Translations under genes and position numbers: made by a program
The notes under the pieces: model-generated
The model's database searches: none
What the model saw: only the letters and a program-made list of their open reading frames with translations
Told to the model about the DNA's origin: nothing
In this document: positions 31,207-42,848 of the stretch, piece after piece
How the letters are laid out: the number at the start of each line of letters is the position of its first letter
Numbering within the stretch: position 1 is the stretch's first letter
Source: Letharia columbiana
Taxonomy: Eukaryota; Ascomycota; Lecanoromycetes; Lecanorales; Parmeliaceae
Reading direction: 5' to 3'
Assembly: GCF_014066305.1 (NCBI RefSeq)
Contig: NW_023501040.1
Span: forward strand, 558,001 to 622,000
Length of the DNA: 64,000 bases

Positions 31207-32837
31207 GCCGGCCGTGTTTTTGAGATATTTGGAATTTGAATAAGTTCGAGGCTGTGGGATGTGATCTTCGTCCCAGAAAAGAGACTTCGACCTCTGTCTT
31301 ATATATCCGGCTTTCAGGCCGGCTAGCGATCGATACTGCCTTGACGAGCGTCCCATCTCCGACTCGATGTGTCACCTCCTGGGAATATTGATTAAGCCAA
31401 GCTGACCATCGCCTCTTTGCTCTCGGAATGGGTCCGTTCGTGCATTGAGCCCAGGCGTCGAATGTTTTCAGGCTCCATGGGTCGCATCGGAGAACCTCGC
31501 TACGCCTTCGATCGATTGCTCACCGCACCGGATAGCAGCGCAACTGCCGAGATGGGCCACTTGAAGAAGCAAGTGGTGACTGTTGTGCTGCATATGCAAG
31601 ATGCAAGATACAAGGCTTTACGCCCGGACGAGGCGAGTCAAACCGCCGACCATGCACGAGCACGGCACTGAGTAAGCTTCACCTGCCCCGGATGGAGTGA
31701 AATCGACGGCTTAGACATGCCAAACTCGTGATGAAGAATTACATCGCTGATCTTCTCGTCGGAAGCAGTTAGCAAGACCAGGTTCATTGCTTGAAAGTCA
31801 CCCACAATCGTCCACCACGTGTGAAAACAACAGGATCAGAATCTTGATGATCGTGGGGTCTTTCTGGGCTTGTGCATTGGAAAAGAGGTGTGCCGTGTAA
31901 ATAATACATTCTTGGTAGGAAGTTGTGTCCCTCTGTAACTACGGTGCACCAGCAGCGTTGTAAGTGGTTTCCTGAAGTCTGCCAATGCACAGCCCCAAAG
32001 AACTACCATTCATCCATTAGTGAACTTCCCCAATGGGTTACATTGAGTGTCTATCCTTTACAACATCCATTCGCTTTGGCGCATGTCCCGTTTTTTTCTC
32101 ACTTTCACAAGCATAAGCGAGCTTCATACTCGGACGAATGGTACTAACGTCAGCCAGGTCATCAAATCCGACATTCGGAGAAGCCGGGGAATTACTATCA
32201 CACTGATGGCCTCGACCGTCGCGGTTTATTGTATTCTCGCAATGCTTCCCTAACTCGTCTACACAGCCCAGCGCATCGAGTCGTACCCGGGCGTTGCATT
32301 GCGGTCAGCGAAAGGCTCTTCTAGGGTGAGCAACCGTGCATGTTAGGTTCCCGCATCAGGTTATCACAGGAAGACCTCCAGAAGCGTTCAGTGTTGCTAC
32401 CTCTTCCCTCAATCTTATACCTCTCAATCTGGCCGCTGTCAGCCTCTTGAACAGCCACGCACTTGCAACTCTCGAATCATCTATGAATGATGCGTTAGCT
32501 TCCGCGCTCTACTTCTCTTCTGATGGGAAATCCCAAATTCTTATGAAGTCTTCATTCGATGTGGAATTTCAGTAATCTGTGGATCTAGAGCTTCGTATTG
32601 AGATTTCTGGTCACGTATGTACGCTTGGTTGGTAAATCTGAGGTACTTGATTGGTCAACTAAGCTTAGTAATCCAGTCCGGCCGGGGAACGTATTAGCGT
32701 TACCTTAGTATCCTCCAATCGTACCCTACGCTGGATGGGGGATGGCCGGGGTACGTTTCTCATCTCATGGCTTGGCGACACGTCTCTAGAAAGCTTGAGA
32801 TTTTACCGTATGGACAACCACAGCAACCAATATCAAC
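31207..32837. other. intergenic, no supported gene
   Basis: 1.6 kb of mixed composition. Small open frames near 31417-31671 and 32336-32575 have no motif, splice support or neighbour logic. I see nothing else. Confidence 0.5.
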
Positions 32838-34414
32838 ATGCGGTGGCTCCTTAACTTATTATTCATAACCCTGCTGGGTCTAGTACAAGGTCTAAGCAGT
32901 ACTGGGAGCCGATTGCTGGTTGTCGTCGAAGAATCATCTGAAACGGCGAAATACTCAACGTTCTGGGACGACCTCCAAGGCATGTTGGACAATTCATCCT
33001 ACTCCCTTCAATCTTCCATTTGCGCATGCTGACTGGATTCACCAGATCGAGGCTACAAGCTCACCTTTGAGTCACCAAAGAATGACAAGCTTGCCTTGTT
33101 CCAGCATGGGGAGCGAGCTTTCGACCACATCCTTCTACTCCCCCCAAAGTCGAAAGGTACATCATCCTATGCAAATGTTGACGACTCTGGCTTACCAAGT
33201 CCAGGGCTGGGCCCTGCGTTAACACCCAAACTTCTACTACAATTCATCAACCAAAATGGCAACATACTCCTCACCCTCTCCGCCGACTCTCCCACGCCAA
33301 CCTCCATCTCCTCCCTCCTTCTTGAATTAGACATTCATCTGCCTCCAGATCGCGACTCTCTTGTGGTTGATCACTTCAATTACGACGCAGCTTCGGCATC
33401 TGAGAAGCATGATGTTCTTCTTCTGCCACAAGGCTCCCGCATACGATCAGATGTCAAAAATTACTTTGGTGGAGACGGCACAATTGCATTCCCTAGAGCG
33501 GTAGCCCAAGAACTAGGAAACTCGAGCCCGCTTTTGGCGCCGATTCTACGAGCGAAGAGCACCGCCTACAGCTACAACCCCAAGGACGAAGCTGAGGTTG
33601 TGGAGGATCCGTTCGCTGTAGGAGAACAGATTTCACTGGTTTCAAGTATGCAGGCCAGGAACTCAGCCAGATTCACGGTCTTTGGGTCTGCTGAAGCGCT
33701 CGAGAACAAATGGTTCGACAGCAAAGTCAAGAGCGTAGATGGAAAAGACAGCAAGACAGCAAATCGAGAATTTGCGAAGCAGATCACTGCATGGACTTTC
33801 ATGGAACTGGGAGTATTGAAGGTCGGCAGAGTTGAACACCACCTAAGCTCAATTACAGGAGATGCAGCTGGCAACGACAGTGTAGCCCAGTTGGGATATC
33901 TCAATCCCACAATCTACCGCGTCAAAAACGACGTAGTAAGTGAAGTCTTGCTCCAAGCTGCTACCAAAGGTGCTAATAGTCCCCGAAGACATTCAATATC
34001 GAGGTCTCTGAATACACTTACGATCATCTCAGTCCTCTCAAGGTTGATGCCTCAGACGCTTTGCAGCTTGAATTTACCATGCTTTCGCCCTATCATCGTC
34101 TCGATCTTATACCCATTTCTCAAACACCTAACAGCACTATCTTTAGCAGTACCTTCAAGCTTCCAGACCAGCATGGCATCTTTTCATTCCGCGTCAATCA
34201 TAAGCGACCATTTCTTACCAACGTGGACATAAAGCGGGAAGTAACGGTCAGACACTTCGCTCACGACGAGTGGCCACGCAGCTGGGAGATCAGTGCTGGT
34301 TGGGTCTGGATTGCAGGTGTATGGATTACAGTTGCCGGGTGGGTGGCTTTTGTGGGAATCTGGCTGTGGAGCGAGCCTGCCTACGAGCAGAGCAAGGGAA
34401 AGAAGATGCAATAG
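32838..34414 (+). CDS. WBP1: oligosaccharyltransferase subunit WBP1 (OST48)
   Basis: ER membrane subunit of the complex that transfers glycan to Asn-X-Ser/Thr. Exons 32838-32979, 33046-33935 and 33989-34414 give 485 aa in phase. Signal peptide (MRWLLNLLFITLLGLVQG), then SRLLVVVEE, a GYKLTFESPKND segment, HILLLPPKSKG, and a single membrane span near the C-terminus (WVWIAGVWITVAGWVAFVGI). The last four residues are KKMQ, a dilysine KKXX retrieval signal as in the yeast protein. The first intron must use a GC donor (32980-32981) to keep frame; no GT donor does. Confidence 0.93.
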
Positions 34415-34667
34415 AGATGGTTCGTTATGTACTGTAGGACTATGAAACTTCAATTCATCAAGACGTACGCAGAACATCATTAGCGTACTTTTCGGAGAAA
34501 AATCTGCCCAACCTCCAGAATCCAGATTCAACCACTCAAATCTGAACGTCAAAACTATTCGTTACCTTGCTCTCCACTCGTGATACTATGAGCAGCAGAT
34601 TACCTGGACCCTCCATGTCGAACTAAACTTCACCACCAACTACAATAACTCACCTCGGCCCACCACC

Positions 34668-35215
34668 ATGCCCTCCTCGTGCAAAGACATCCGTAAACCC
34701 CCCCACCCTCCCTTCCCCGCCATCTCTTCCCCTCAAACCTACCACTGACTCTCTCCCCTCTAGGCGCGGCCCTAGCAACCTGCCTGCAAAACTCCGACTG
34801 CGTCATGATCTACCGCAACACCCCCGCCGACTGCCTCCGCCCCCCGCTCGTCGACGGCCTCCCGACCCGCTGTCGGCAGCTCAAAAAGGGCTACGGCGAG
34901 TGCAAACGAGGCATGATCGACATGCGGAAGCGGTTCAGAGGCAACCAGCCCATCGCCGTCAGCAAGGAAATCGAGGGCGAGAAGGGTGGGCAGCTCTATG
35001 GGGGGGGAAAGCGGTGGGAGAGACGGGGATCGGAGGGATCGGGAAGGCGGAGGCGGATTTGGTGGAGGGCGCGGATGGGGAGTTGCGGAAGAGGGAGAGC
35101 TAGGCTGGGGAGTGGGAGGGGATACGGTGCAGAGGGGTGGCACCGCTTTGGTGTTGCGGTTGTGGGTTGTGGATTGCATGGGCTTCTCTTCCTCGTCTGG
35201 TCGGGTCTACGTTGA
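34668..35215 (+). CDS. PET191: cytochrome c oxidase assembly protein PET191 (COA5), tail frame uncertain
   Basis: Intermembrane-space twin CX9C protein needed for complex IV assembly. Exons 34668-34692 and 34764 onward. MPSSCKDIRAALATC gives the first CX9C and CRQLKKGYGEC the second; RGMIDMRKRFRGNQP follows as in orthologs. The tail depends on an eight-G run (35000-35007). As written the frame continues as Arg/Gly-rich residues to a stop at 35215. Shifting by one base at the run gives a more natural acidic tail ending at 35103. The run is therefore probably mis-sized or recently mutated. Confidence 0.88.
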
Positions 35216-35668
35216 GATGCCGGGGGCATTGTCGTTCAGGTAAACGTGCGTCTCAGGGACTTTCGTGCAACTGCTGACCGTGCGTGTTAGACCACTGACA
35301 GATCGAGTGGTCTAGTTATCATCCGCTCTGCTCTTCTGAAGTTCTACAGGCTTAGTGTTCGTAGATACTATGGAGTATGACGATTGTTCGACTGTCCGTG
35401 CTTTTAGCAAGGCAAGTGTAATTCCCTCGAGTAAATTGTTCTTGATTTTGTCTCAAGCGCTTCATTGATCGTTCCCACGCTTATCGTTGGATTTGCCATG
35501 CAATGCACTCATGGCGCTTGAGGAACTCGCCTAAACGCGTGGTAGAATGCATTGGCTTCTCCACCCGTAGCTTATCCCTCAGCGCCAGCCTTGATGCTGT
35601 CTCCTGCTATAAAGAAGAGAAATCCGCCGCTACACCTTGTCCTTTTAGACGCGAGCGCCGTCACCTCG
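35216..35668. other. short intergenic spacer
   Basis: 450 bp between PET191 and the next gene. No motif or gene is supported. Confidence 0.5.
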
Positions 35669-36392
35669 ATGGCTCTGTGGCTCGTCCCCCATAATTTGTT
35701 CATCTTGTTGGTCTGCATAGCTTCGTCGAGCGTAGTGCCGTCCCCTGAGCAAGGCACTAACGATGGTATTCCGCTGGATCTATCTGTTCCCATGAGCGAC
35801 ATCACGACTTTCAAGAGAACCTCGTCATTGGATTCTTCTTGGCCAGCCCCGTACGCTCCTAGTGCGCCGGTCAACATATCTCTAACACCAGCTAAGAATG
35901 TATCAACCTTGACCAACCTCCATCTCACAGCACCAAGGATTAAATGTGATGCATCGACTTACGGTCAAGGTCTGAACATTGCCAGTTGCCAAGAGGCCTG
36001 GGAGCTATTACCCACAAGTACTACCCGTCGAACGTTTGGACTGCGGACAGAGGGAAACTTTGATATTCCTCTTCCGTTCAGGGTTCTTAGCCGTGAGTAT
36101 GATCATACTCCGTGGTCTGCGATTGATCTTGCGCACGTTTGCTGAGGTGGGACCCAGATGACGGTCTCTGCGCCGTTGATATCACACGTAAAAGTGATGT
36201 GATCTCTGACATATCAACGGGCGACGAGCTCTCTCGAGCTGCATCGCTTATTCTTGGTATATGTGTAAAAGGTTATATGCAACAGGGCGGTGTCGCGGTA
36301 GACATAGGTGAGCAAGATCGTTGAAACATTCGATAGGAGAGAATCGGCCTTCGCGTTTGGAGAAACACAGTCTTGATTCTGGGCGCAGCTGA
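35669..36392 (+). CDS. secreted Cys-containing fungal protein of unknown function, about 209 aa
   Basis: Exons 35669-36092, 36158-36307 and probably 36337-36392 (630 nt, in phase). Signal peptide MALWLVPHNLFILLVCIASS, then a Ser/Pro-rich stretch. The conserved core is ...IKCDASTYGQGLNIASCQEAW, FGLRTEGNFDIPLPFRVLS, HDGLCAVDI (rebuilt across intron 1), and ILGICV...QGGVAVDIG. The arrangement of Cys around YGxxLxxxSCxxA and LSxDGxCAxxI occurs in a widespread fungal secreted family without known function. The third exon is the least certain. Confidence 0.65.
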
Positions 36393-37293
36393 CTCGGTCT
36401 TGCCCTCCCAGGTGAAAGCGGAGGACTCGCCATACGAATGGTTCCGTATAACCCTTCAAATGTCCAGTGCGTGGGGACAGGGCCACCCCCAGGATCCTGT
36501 CGCCCGGTGCTGGATAGGATGCCTGCATCGTACGTGTGATTTTGGACCGACTATTCCTTGTTTTAATGTGAATAAGATTTCGAAAACGTGCTGCGGGAGT
36601 AATATTTCTGTTTGGCCTAGGTTTCCTCGATACACGCCAAGAATTGAACGCTGACTTCGAAATACTCAGCTATAATCAGGAAATCTTTGGCCCACGCAAC
36701 GGAGGGACTGAGCACGTAGATGTAGAGCTTCCACAAGCTTTCGCTGAACGTAAGAAGCTTTCGCTCATTGCCCTCGAGGATCTGTTGACAATCTGAATGC
36801 ATATAGCGTTTGGACGATGCATTATCACGGCAAACACCATCGGCCGGCCCATTTCAGCGGCATGGTACATAATCTATCTTGCGGCCACGGCAATTGATGC
36901 GATGTGCGTTAGGCGAGGCTTGGTGGGAGTCTTGAATCATCTTGGTGAGAGTGGCCAGATGACTCGTCCTGAGAAAATGGTCTGAGCTAATCCATTTCTA
37001 GGGAGTGATGGCAGCCTCTTGGTCACAATCGGAGACCAGAGCCCTCGAGCAGATATGGCGGCCTTTTCATGAGCTTCTTTCTTGAGGAGGAAGCGTCGGT
37101 ATCCACGCAGCAAGAAACACATCGATGAAGCTGACCTTAATGGCAGGAAAAATTGGACCCACCAGATCATAAGAAAGAGGGCATCGTAGACGGAGCTTTA
37201 TATAGCTCATCTTACGATAAGTGAGCGAAGGTTATCTGAAGAAATCTAGGACGCGGTAATGCATCGTCAAGATGTATCAAATGCTTAACTCCA
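36393..37293. other. intergenic, possibly decayed paralog
   Basis: Fragments on the plus strand between 36540 and 36960 carry isolated Cys and Gly segments loosely like the gene to the left. No frame with splice sites can be built. Otherwise nothing is seen. Confidence 0.35.
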
Positions 37294-38578
37294 TCATGCC
37301 TGTAATGGCATCCCACTTCTTTTCTGAAAGTCCTCCCCCACAGCATATCCCAATCCTTGACACCTTCCCAACTCATCGAAGCCCGCGCCTATCATCTGCT
37401 CAGTAACCCACCTGGCGGTCTTCGTATGCAAGGTTGCTTCTCTTTCAATCCCACAATCGACTTCTGCTTTCCCTGCAGCAAGAGCCTGGAACACCACTGT
37501 CTGATCCTGCATATACTCGTCCACACACCCGCCATGCTTCAATTCCTTCTTGAGGTCTTTCACGACCTTTGACACTAGCCTCTCGCACAATTGCTCCATG
37601 CTCAAGCCTCGTGCCTTTTCGTCAAACAGCCAGTCGCGTCCAAGTCTGTAACCATTCGAAGTTTCTGCAACAAGAAGAAGATACAAACGCTTCTCACTTC
37701 CAGAATTCTCGTCTACGGGAAACAAAATCTCGATTTCAGGGCTGTACGCGAGCAATTGCGCGGTCACTTTGTCTCTGATTCTGTTCCTAGCTGTAGCTTC
37801 TGGCGCAAGAACCGAGACGTGAACTTTGGCCAATTCGCCTCTATCCTGGAAAGAGAATGTTGGGAGTACGAATGCCTGAGGCAAAGGTTCGATATCGAAC
37901 GTCACACTACCGATCTCACTTCTTCCAGTACTCCAGCCTCTTTTATGTAGCGAAGTTGTGATCGGAGGAATGCTCAACTTTTGAGAAAGCATTGGCAGAA
38001 GAACCTGCGAAAAATATTCGATGGATGGAGAACTGCTCACATTCGTACCGCCTTCGATGGTAACACGAAGCGGTACGACCGTCTTCTGGCCTTCCACATT
38101 GTTGCAATTTGACATGAGTAGATACGGGAGTATTGCTTGCAAGACTAAGAGAATGGAGCCGGGCGAGGACATTGGGATGTGAGACTGGCGCCGGACCAAT
38201 TGACCATTATCGAAGATGTCTTCCCATACGCCTTCCTTTTCGCCTTCCGTTCTGCTGACGTGTTCATTCTTGACCCTTGTTGACTGTAGTCTCTGCTCTG
38301 CTGCTAGAGGGTCTAAACACTAGTTGCCTACTTTTTACCTCCATGCCTTCAGTCGTCGCGGCGGTAGCATTACTTAGCCATTTGACTCCGGCAAGATGAG
38401 ATGCTTTCAGGCCGGAAACTTTCCCTGGCCGTTTACCTCTGATGTCGGTGACATAAATTGGTATTTGCGTCAGTGAAGAGAGCGAGAGCGCAAGGCGCAG
38501 CAATTGGCCTCCACCTTCGAGAGTAGTACCGTCAAGGTGTATTGGGGTAGGTGATGTCGGATACCCCTGGCCGGACAT
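37294..38578 (-). CDS. RTCA: RNA 3'-terminal phosphate cyclase, with a frame break
   Basis: Converts RNA 3'-phosphate to a 2',3'-cyclic phosphate using ATP. The N-terminal piece starts at ATG 38578 with HLDGTTLEGGGQLLRLALSLSS and GLKASHLAGVKWL and reaches VFRPSSSRAETTV. The second piece (to the stop at 37294) holds VVPLRVTIEGGTNV, HKRGWSTGRSEIGSV and HGGCVDEYMQDQTVVFQALA; the His there sits where the family places its nucleophile. The pieces are in different frames and join near 38265-38280. A single extra base in an aacaagggtc site would explain it. A 55 bp GTAAAA..CAG intron also fits the frame but would remove the conserved RQLVFRP strand. I read it as a cyclase with one indel. Confidence 0.8.
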
Positions 38579-39823
38579 TTTGATGAAAAGACCGCAGTGT
38601 TTCCTGAAAATTAGGGGTTCGAGCCAAGATATCGGGGCGTTGAAGGAGACAGATTCAAGGTTAAGAACATAGACAGTAGCGAAGGCTGAGAAGTGAAAGC
38701 GCTGAGACCTGCGATTCCTTTCGCTCTTGTATTTGGATGAGTGGCTCCTTCGTCCTTTGCTTGTGACTCAATCGGGTATTTATGAATGACTCAGTATGAT
38801 GCGGTAAAAGGAATCACGACGAGCCAATCAAGAAACATTGAATCGCCCTACTTTCGTCCGGCGATCAATTCATTGGAATTGAGAGAATAGGCAATATAAT
38901 AATCGAAGGAAGTGCAGCTACAAGCAGCTGTTCGCTCAACCGGCCAGCGCCTGGTCTGCTGCCAATGGCTTGTTGTTCAGCTCACAGGAAAAGCTGAAGC
39001 TGAAGATGCATAGGAAAATGATTGGAATTTTCTCAGCTCTGATGAAGGGTCTTTGATGACAGCAAATCAAGCCGTCGCCGAGACCAGAGTAAAAGTCTGA
39101 TCCTGGTGAAGCAGGCAAAGTCCTAAAATCAGTCTCCGTGGTGGGCAGCCCTGAACCTGAACCTGAACGCTGGCTCCACGCTGGTTACGGGGGCTTCCGC
39201 CTAGCGTTAGCCCCCAAAACATGCTGTTTTGCACCCCAACCTGCGACCTCGAGTCTGGTTCTTTGATGTCTGCCAGCTTGAATATCGCTTGCTCACCACG
39301 GAGTAGGTGACCACGATCTTTACGATAGCACATGCTGTCCGGAATGATAGGCGATGACGACTGCTTCTTAGACCCTGCCCAAAGTCCTGGTCTGGACGAT
39401 GAGAAGCCTTCAACCTGTCGACATCTGAATACTCCTTCTTTGGCCGAACGCAGTAGTGAGTACTGAGTACCTGGGTGACCTCGAAAGACCATCAAAGAAC
39501 AGCGGCAAAAAAGGCCGCGGCATGTTTCAATCTATCGGATATACTCCTGGGATTTCTCACGTTTCAATTGTGTGCTCTTGCGCGCCTGTCATTTTGCAGC
39601 CGCATCACTAGCGCTGCAAAGTAACTTCATCGACTCCCATGTGTTTCTCTATTCTTAGTCTCTTTTGGCCGTCAGTCTCCAATTGCCTGCTCTGTGTATC
39701 GGTTCTTTTCCCGCATGCCTTTTCTTATGCTTGCTGTACGTCATGAAGATGGCACGACATCGCCCCTGCAAGAAACCCTAAGCTCATTGCCTTCAAAACA
39801 CCGATTTTCTTCTTCGGAGGAGG
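38579..39823. other. intergenic, no supported gene
   Basis: 1.2 kb. A minus-strand frame (39495-39067) shows no motif and has unusual composition. Three CTGAAC units lie near 39152-39170. Nothing more is supported. Confidence 0.5.
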
Positions 39824-40992
39824 ATGCTGGACGCTGTCGAGCCCATGAACGGCGCCGCATGGACACAATGGAAGACTCTACACCATCAAACCAAGGACCT
39901 GTCTCCATGGCTGACCGAAGACATCCGAGCTGAGCACCTACGGGCATCAAATCATAGAGAACCCTCAGCCTCTCCTCCAAAACATGCATTCGCGCAGATA
40001 TGGGCGAGCGTACAACAGCGACGCTGGAAGGTGTTGGCTGTAGTTGTAGCCATATGCAGGTTCGATGCCTTCTCCTCAGCGGTGATAGAACATCTGTGGT
40101 CTAACATGTGTGGCTCTCGTCAAGCCTGTGCATTTTAGCGGCTATCCCTGCTTATCTACCAGCAAAACAGCCATCGACAGAGCCAGTGCCAGCGCCTATA
40201 CGAGTGCAAGGAATCGCAACGTTCAACGACTACGCGGCTCAAGGGGATACAGTATGCTCCAATGCGAACAGATCTACCACCGCAGGTGAGCTATCCCTCA
40301 TCTGCTATCAACCCTAGGATTCTGATATCTTGGGACATCGGTCACTGATCGAATTAACACAGATAATACTGACATCTTCGCCGCCGCCGCCGGTGACATT
40401 AGTAGAGATATCTCTACTGGCTTGTGCACCGGTAGCCAACCGAACATGGACTTCCAATACAATACTAGCGTCTGGTCCGTCTCTCATCCCGCTGCTGGCA
40501 TGGCCCTTTCTCGCTCCCCCAATATAAAAATCCCTTCCGATGCTCATCTGACTGAAACCATCTTTCAGCACAGCAAACGGTGGCCAATATCCATCCTCCA
40601 ATTACATCCCGCCATCCTGTCCCCCAGTAGCAGTACAGTGCGGCACCTGCTACCGCGTCGACAATATCGGCTTATACGGCTCTTCTTCCAACGACCGAAT
40701 TTATGGAAGTGTTATCGTCGAGATAGTAGACGCGTGTCCGGCCGGGAGTGCGCAGAATTACTGCAAGACGGACGTGCCGGCCGATGAACGATGCGGAAGT
40801 AATCAGACCAACAGCTTGGACATCGATGTCAGCGCTTACCAAAATCTCACCGCGGGGATGAACGGGGGTGTGGTGTGGGATACGGTGAGTCTCGGAGTGG
40901 GCCGTGTGTGAGGTGCTTCACTGATGAGGTTGCCCCAGAGTCAACCGAACCTGAGGATTAACATCACGCTGGACGTGCCATGCCATAGTTGA
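39824..40992 (+). CDS. membrane-anchored double-psi barrel (RlpA/expansin-like) protein
   Basis: Exons 39824-40059, 40125-40285, from 40363, a later one ending at 40884, and 40939-40992. The N-terminus is cytosolic-like, then one hydrophobic anchor made by splicing (VLAVVVAICSLCILAAIPAYL), a Pro-rich stalk, and a domain with GIATFNDYAAQGDTVC, FAAAAGDIS, CGTCYRVDNIGLYG, VIVEIVDACPAGSAQNYC, SLDIDVSAYQNL and RINITLDVPC. This is the barwin/DPBB pattern of fungal expansin-like proteins, which act on wall polysaccharides. Between about 40500 and 40570 the frame changes; an intron ending at tttcag (40570) is likely, but its donor is unclear. The type II anchor is unusual because relatives are mostly secreted. 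Confidence 0.75.
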
Positions 40993-41509
40993 GAAGAAGC
41001 CCATACAGATCTCAACTTTCCTCAAGATTTATCCCTGTTCCGGCAAGGCATCATGTTGGTTGGGCTTCTACAATCTCAAACCCACAGGCGAGGGATCCCG
41101 GCCTAAGTCAATTGTCAAGAAGCCGTCGAGGAAATGATGAGTCTATACCAAAAGACTGGTATAACAGCCCAGCGTTGCGTATATCAACGTATCAAGAGTT
41201 CAATCAGGTAGACGGTCATTGCTACCCCCAGCTTTTCTCTGTTTCTCTGGGTGACTTGCCTGGAAGAATGTCACAATTTGGACTTAAAGACGCGTTGCTT
41301 GGCACAGAACAATGCTCTACTGTATGCTCCGTATATCTTTACATCTAGCTACGCTCTCTCGTCTTTTCTTCCTGCCTCTCCTCTGCTTCTCCTTCCTGTC
41401 CAATCGATGGAACGAAACCCGTCATTTCAGCTCAGCAATCCACGACCCCGCGTCCCATCCTGCCAACTTCTCCAGCCATCGTCACTCACTTCCAGCACCC
41501 CCAACCCCA
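40993..41509. other. intergenic spacer
   Basis: Between convergent genes. C+T-rich on the plus strand near 41340-41500, as in many fungal 3' regions. No gene is supported. Confidence 0.5.
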
Positions 41510-42298
41510 CTAGGAAGTCAATAGAAACCCTCCATTCGTATCAATCACCGACCCCGAAACGTTCCAATCCCTCATAACGTAAAGATAACTCTCCGCCACA
41601 TCCTCCGGCCTCCCAATCTCCCCAGTCGTGCATTTACCCTTGATGTGTTCCATAAAGCTCTCCATCTTCTCCTTCGCCATGCCATCCCAAAGCGGCGTCA
41701 ACACCGCCCCCGGGCTTATCAAATTCACCCTGACAGGCGCCAAATCGAGTGCCAGACTCCTCATCATGCCGTGCAAGCCCGTCGCATAGCTGGCCACGAT
41801 CGACCAGTCTTTGTTCGGTTTCCGACTCACGCTGCCGGTCGTCAGGGTGATCGACGACGCCGGTCCGGGGTTGAGATGTTTCGGCGCGTGCTTGGCGAGC
41901 AGGAGGGGCGAGTTGAACCGCACCATGGCCGCTTTCTGTATAGATTCCAGGGTCGCATCTTCGAGCTTGAGCATGGCGAGTTGATCGCCGGCCGTGTGGA
42001 CGATGTGGTCGAATTTCGGCCCGCCGCATCGCTCGAAGAGCTTCTCGATGTTCGCTTCGACGCCGGGGGACGACAGGTCGCACGCGTAGCCTGCGATGCG
42101 GCCTTTGGCGCTCGGGTACGCCGTGAGGAGTTGGTCGATGCTGGAGTCGATGCGGGATTGCTGGGACGAGGAGATGGTGACCGAGGCGCCGAATTCGAGG
42201 CAAGCTTCGGCAACACAGTAGCCTATACCGGAGCTGCCGCCGATGACGAGGACGCGGGCGCCGGCGAGCTTGTTGCTGTATTTTTTGCTGTCGGCCAT
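41510..42298 (-). CDS. short-chain dehydrogenase/reductase lacking the catalytic Lys
   Basis: 262 aa, single exon, classical SDR size. The Rossmann motif is GGSSGIG (residues 20-26); DLSS at 74-77; HTAG at 101-104 replaces NNAG; Ser156 lies in TLTTGSVS; SPGAV follows at 195-199. The active-site Tyr171 is followed at +4 by Leu (YATGL) instead of Lys. As far as I recall, some fungal members of this subgroup share the YAxGLHG form, so it is not simply damage. Substrate is unknown and catalytic competence is doubtful. A long open frame on the opposite strand (41645-42415) is a GC-composition shadow. Confidence 0.9.
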   Translation of the reverse strand: MADSKKYSNKLAGARVLVIGGSSGIGYCVAEACLEFGASVTISSSQQSRIDSSIDQLLTAYPSAKGRIAGYACDLSSPGVEANIEKLFERCGGPKFDHIVHTAGDQLAMLKLEDATLESIQKAAMVRFNSPLLLAKHAPKHLNPGPASSITLTTGSVSRKPNKDWSIVASYATGLHGMMRSLALDLAPVRVNLISPGAVLTPLWDGMAKEKMESFMEHIKGKCTTGEIGRPEDVAESYLYVMRDWNVSGSVIDTNGGFLLTS

Positions 42299-42848
42299 GA
42301 TGGGGGTATTTGGGGTGTGATGATGGCCCGGTGGGGAAATGGGATATTAGTTGTAGATCCAATTGAGGTTCGTGATGAGGTTGGTGAGTTTGTAGAATGG
42401 AATGCACGGCTCTGATCTTATGTGCGTATGCGACAGAGGAGATTATAAAGGTGAGTAGGGATGGGGGAAGAGCAATTGGAGAGTGGAAGAGACGACGGAC
42501 TTAATCGGCTTTAAAGAAAAGTATCTCCCATTCGTGACGTATCCAACGTATAAGAGCCCGGCAGATCGCGATAGCACTGGAACAGACTTCGAGAATATAT
42601 TGAGAGTAGTGTAATAGTAAAGGATCAGTAAAGAGGAAAGATGAGAAAGTAACGGGATCTGAGGACTCAGCACTAGAAGTCTGGATGAGGGTACAAAGGA
42701 TTTGAAGAAGTAGAGCCTCAAGACACCGTTCTGGGAGGGCGCGCAGTAATGGAAGATTCAACTTCGCAACGAGGTATAGATTAACATGCACTGTTAACCA
42801 TTATTTGTAGCAGAATCTAGATTTTGTTACATTGACTGATGATTGGGT
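42299..42848. other. intergenic spacer
   Basis: 550 bp between the SDR start and the EMC1 stop. No gene or clear motif. Confidence 0.5.

Noticed and set aside
34986..35243. Gly-rich plus-strand frame over the PET191 tail
   Set aside because: Product of the purine-rich tract; not independent of PET191.
39067..39495. 142-codon minus-strand frame
   Set aside because: No motif, no splice context, odd composition, and no supporting neighbour.
41645..42415. 256-codon open frame on the plus strand opposite the SDR
   Set aside because: It mirrors the codon structure of a GC-rich real gene, is rich in Arg/Glu/Gly without motifs, and the SDR on the other strand is unambiguous.
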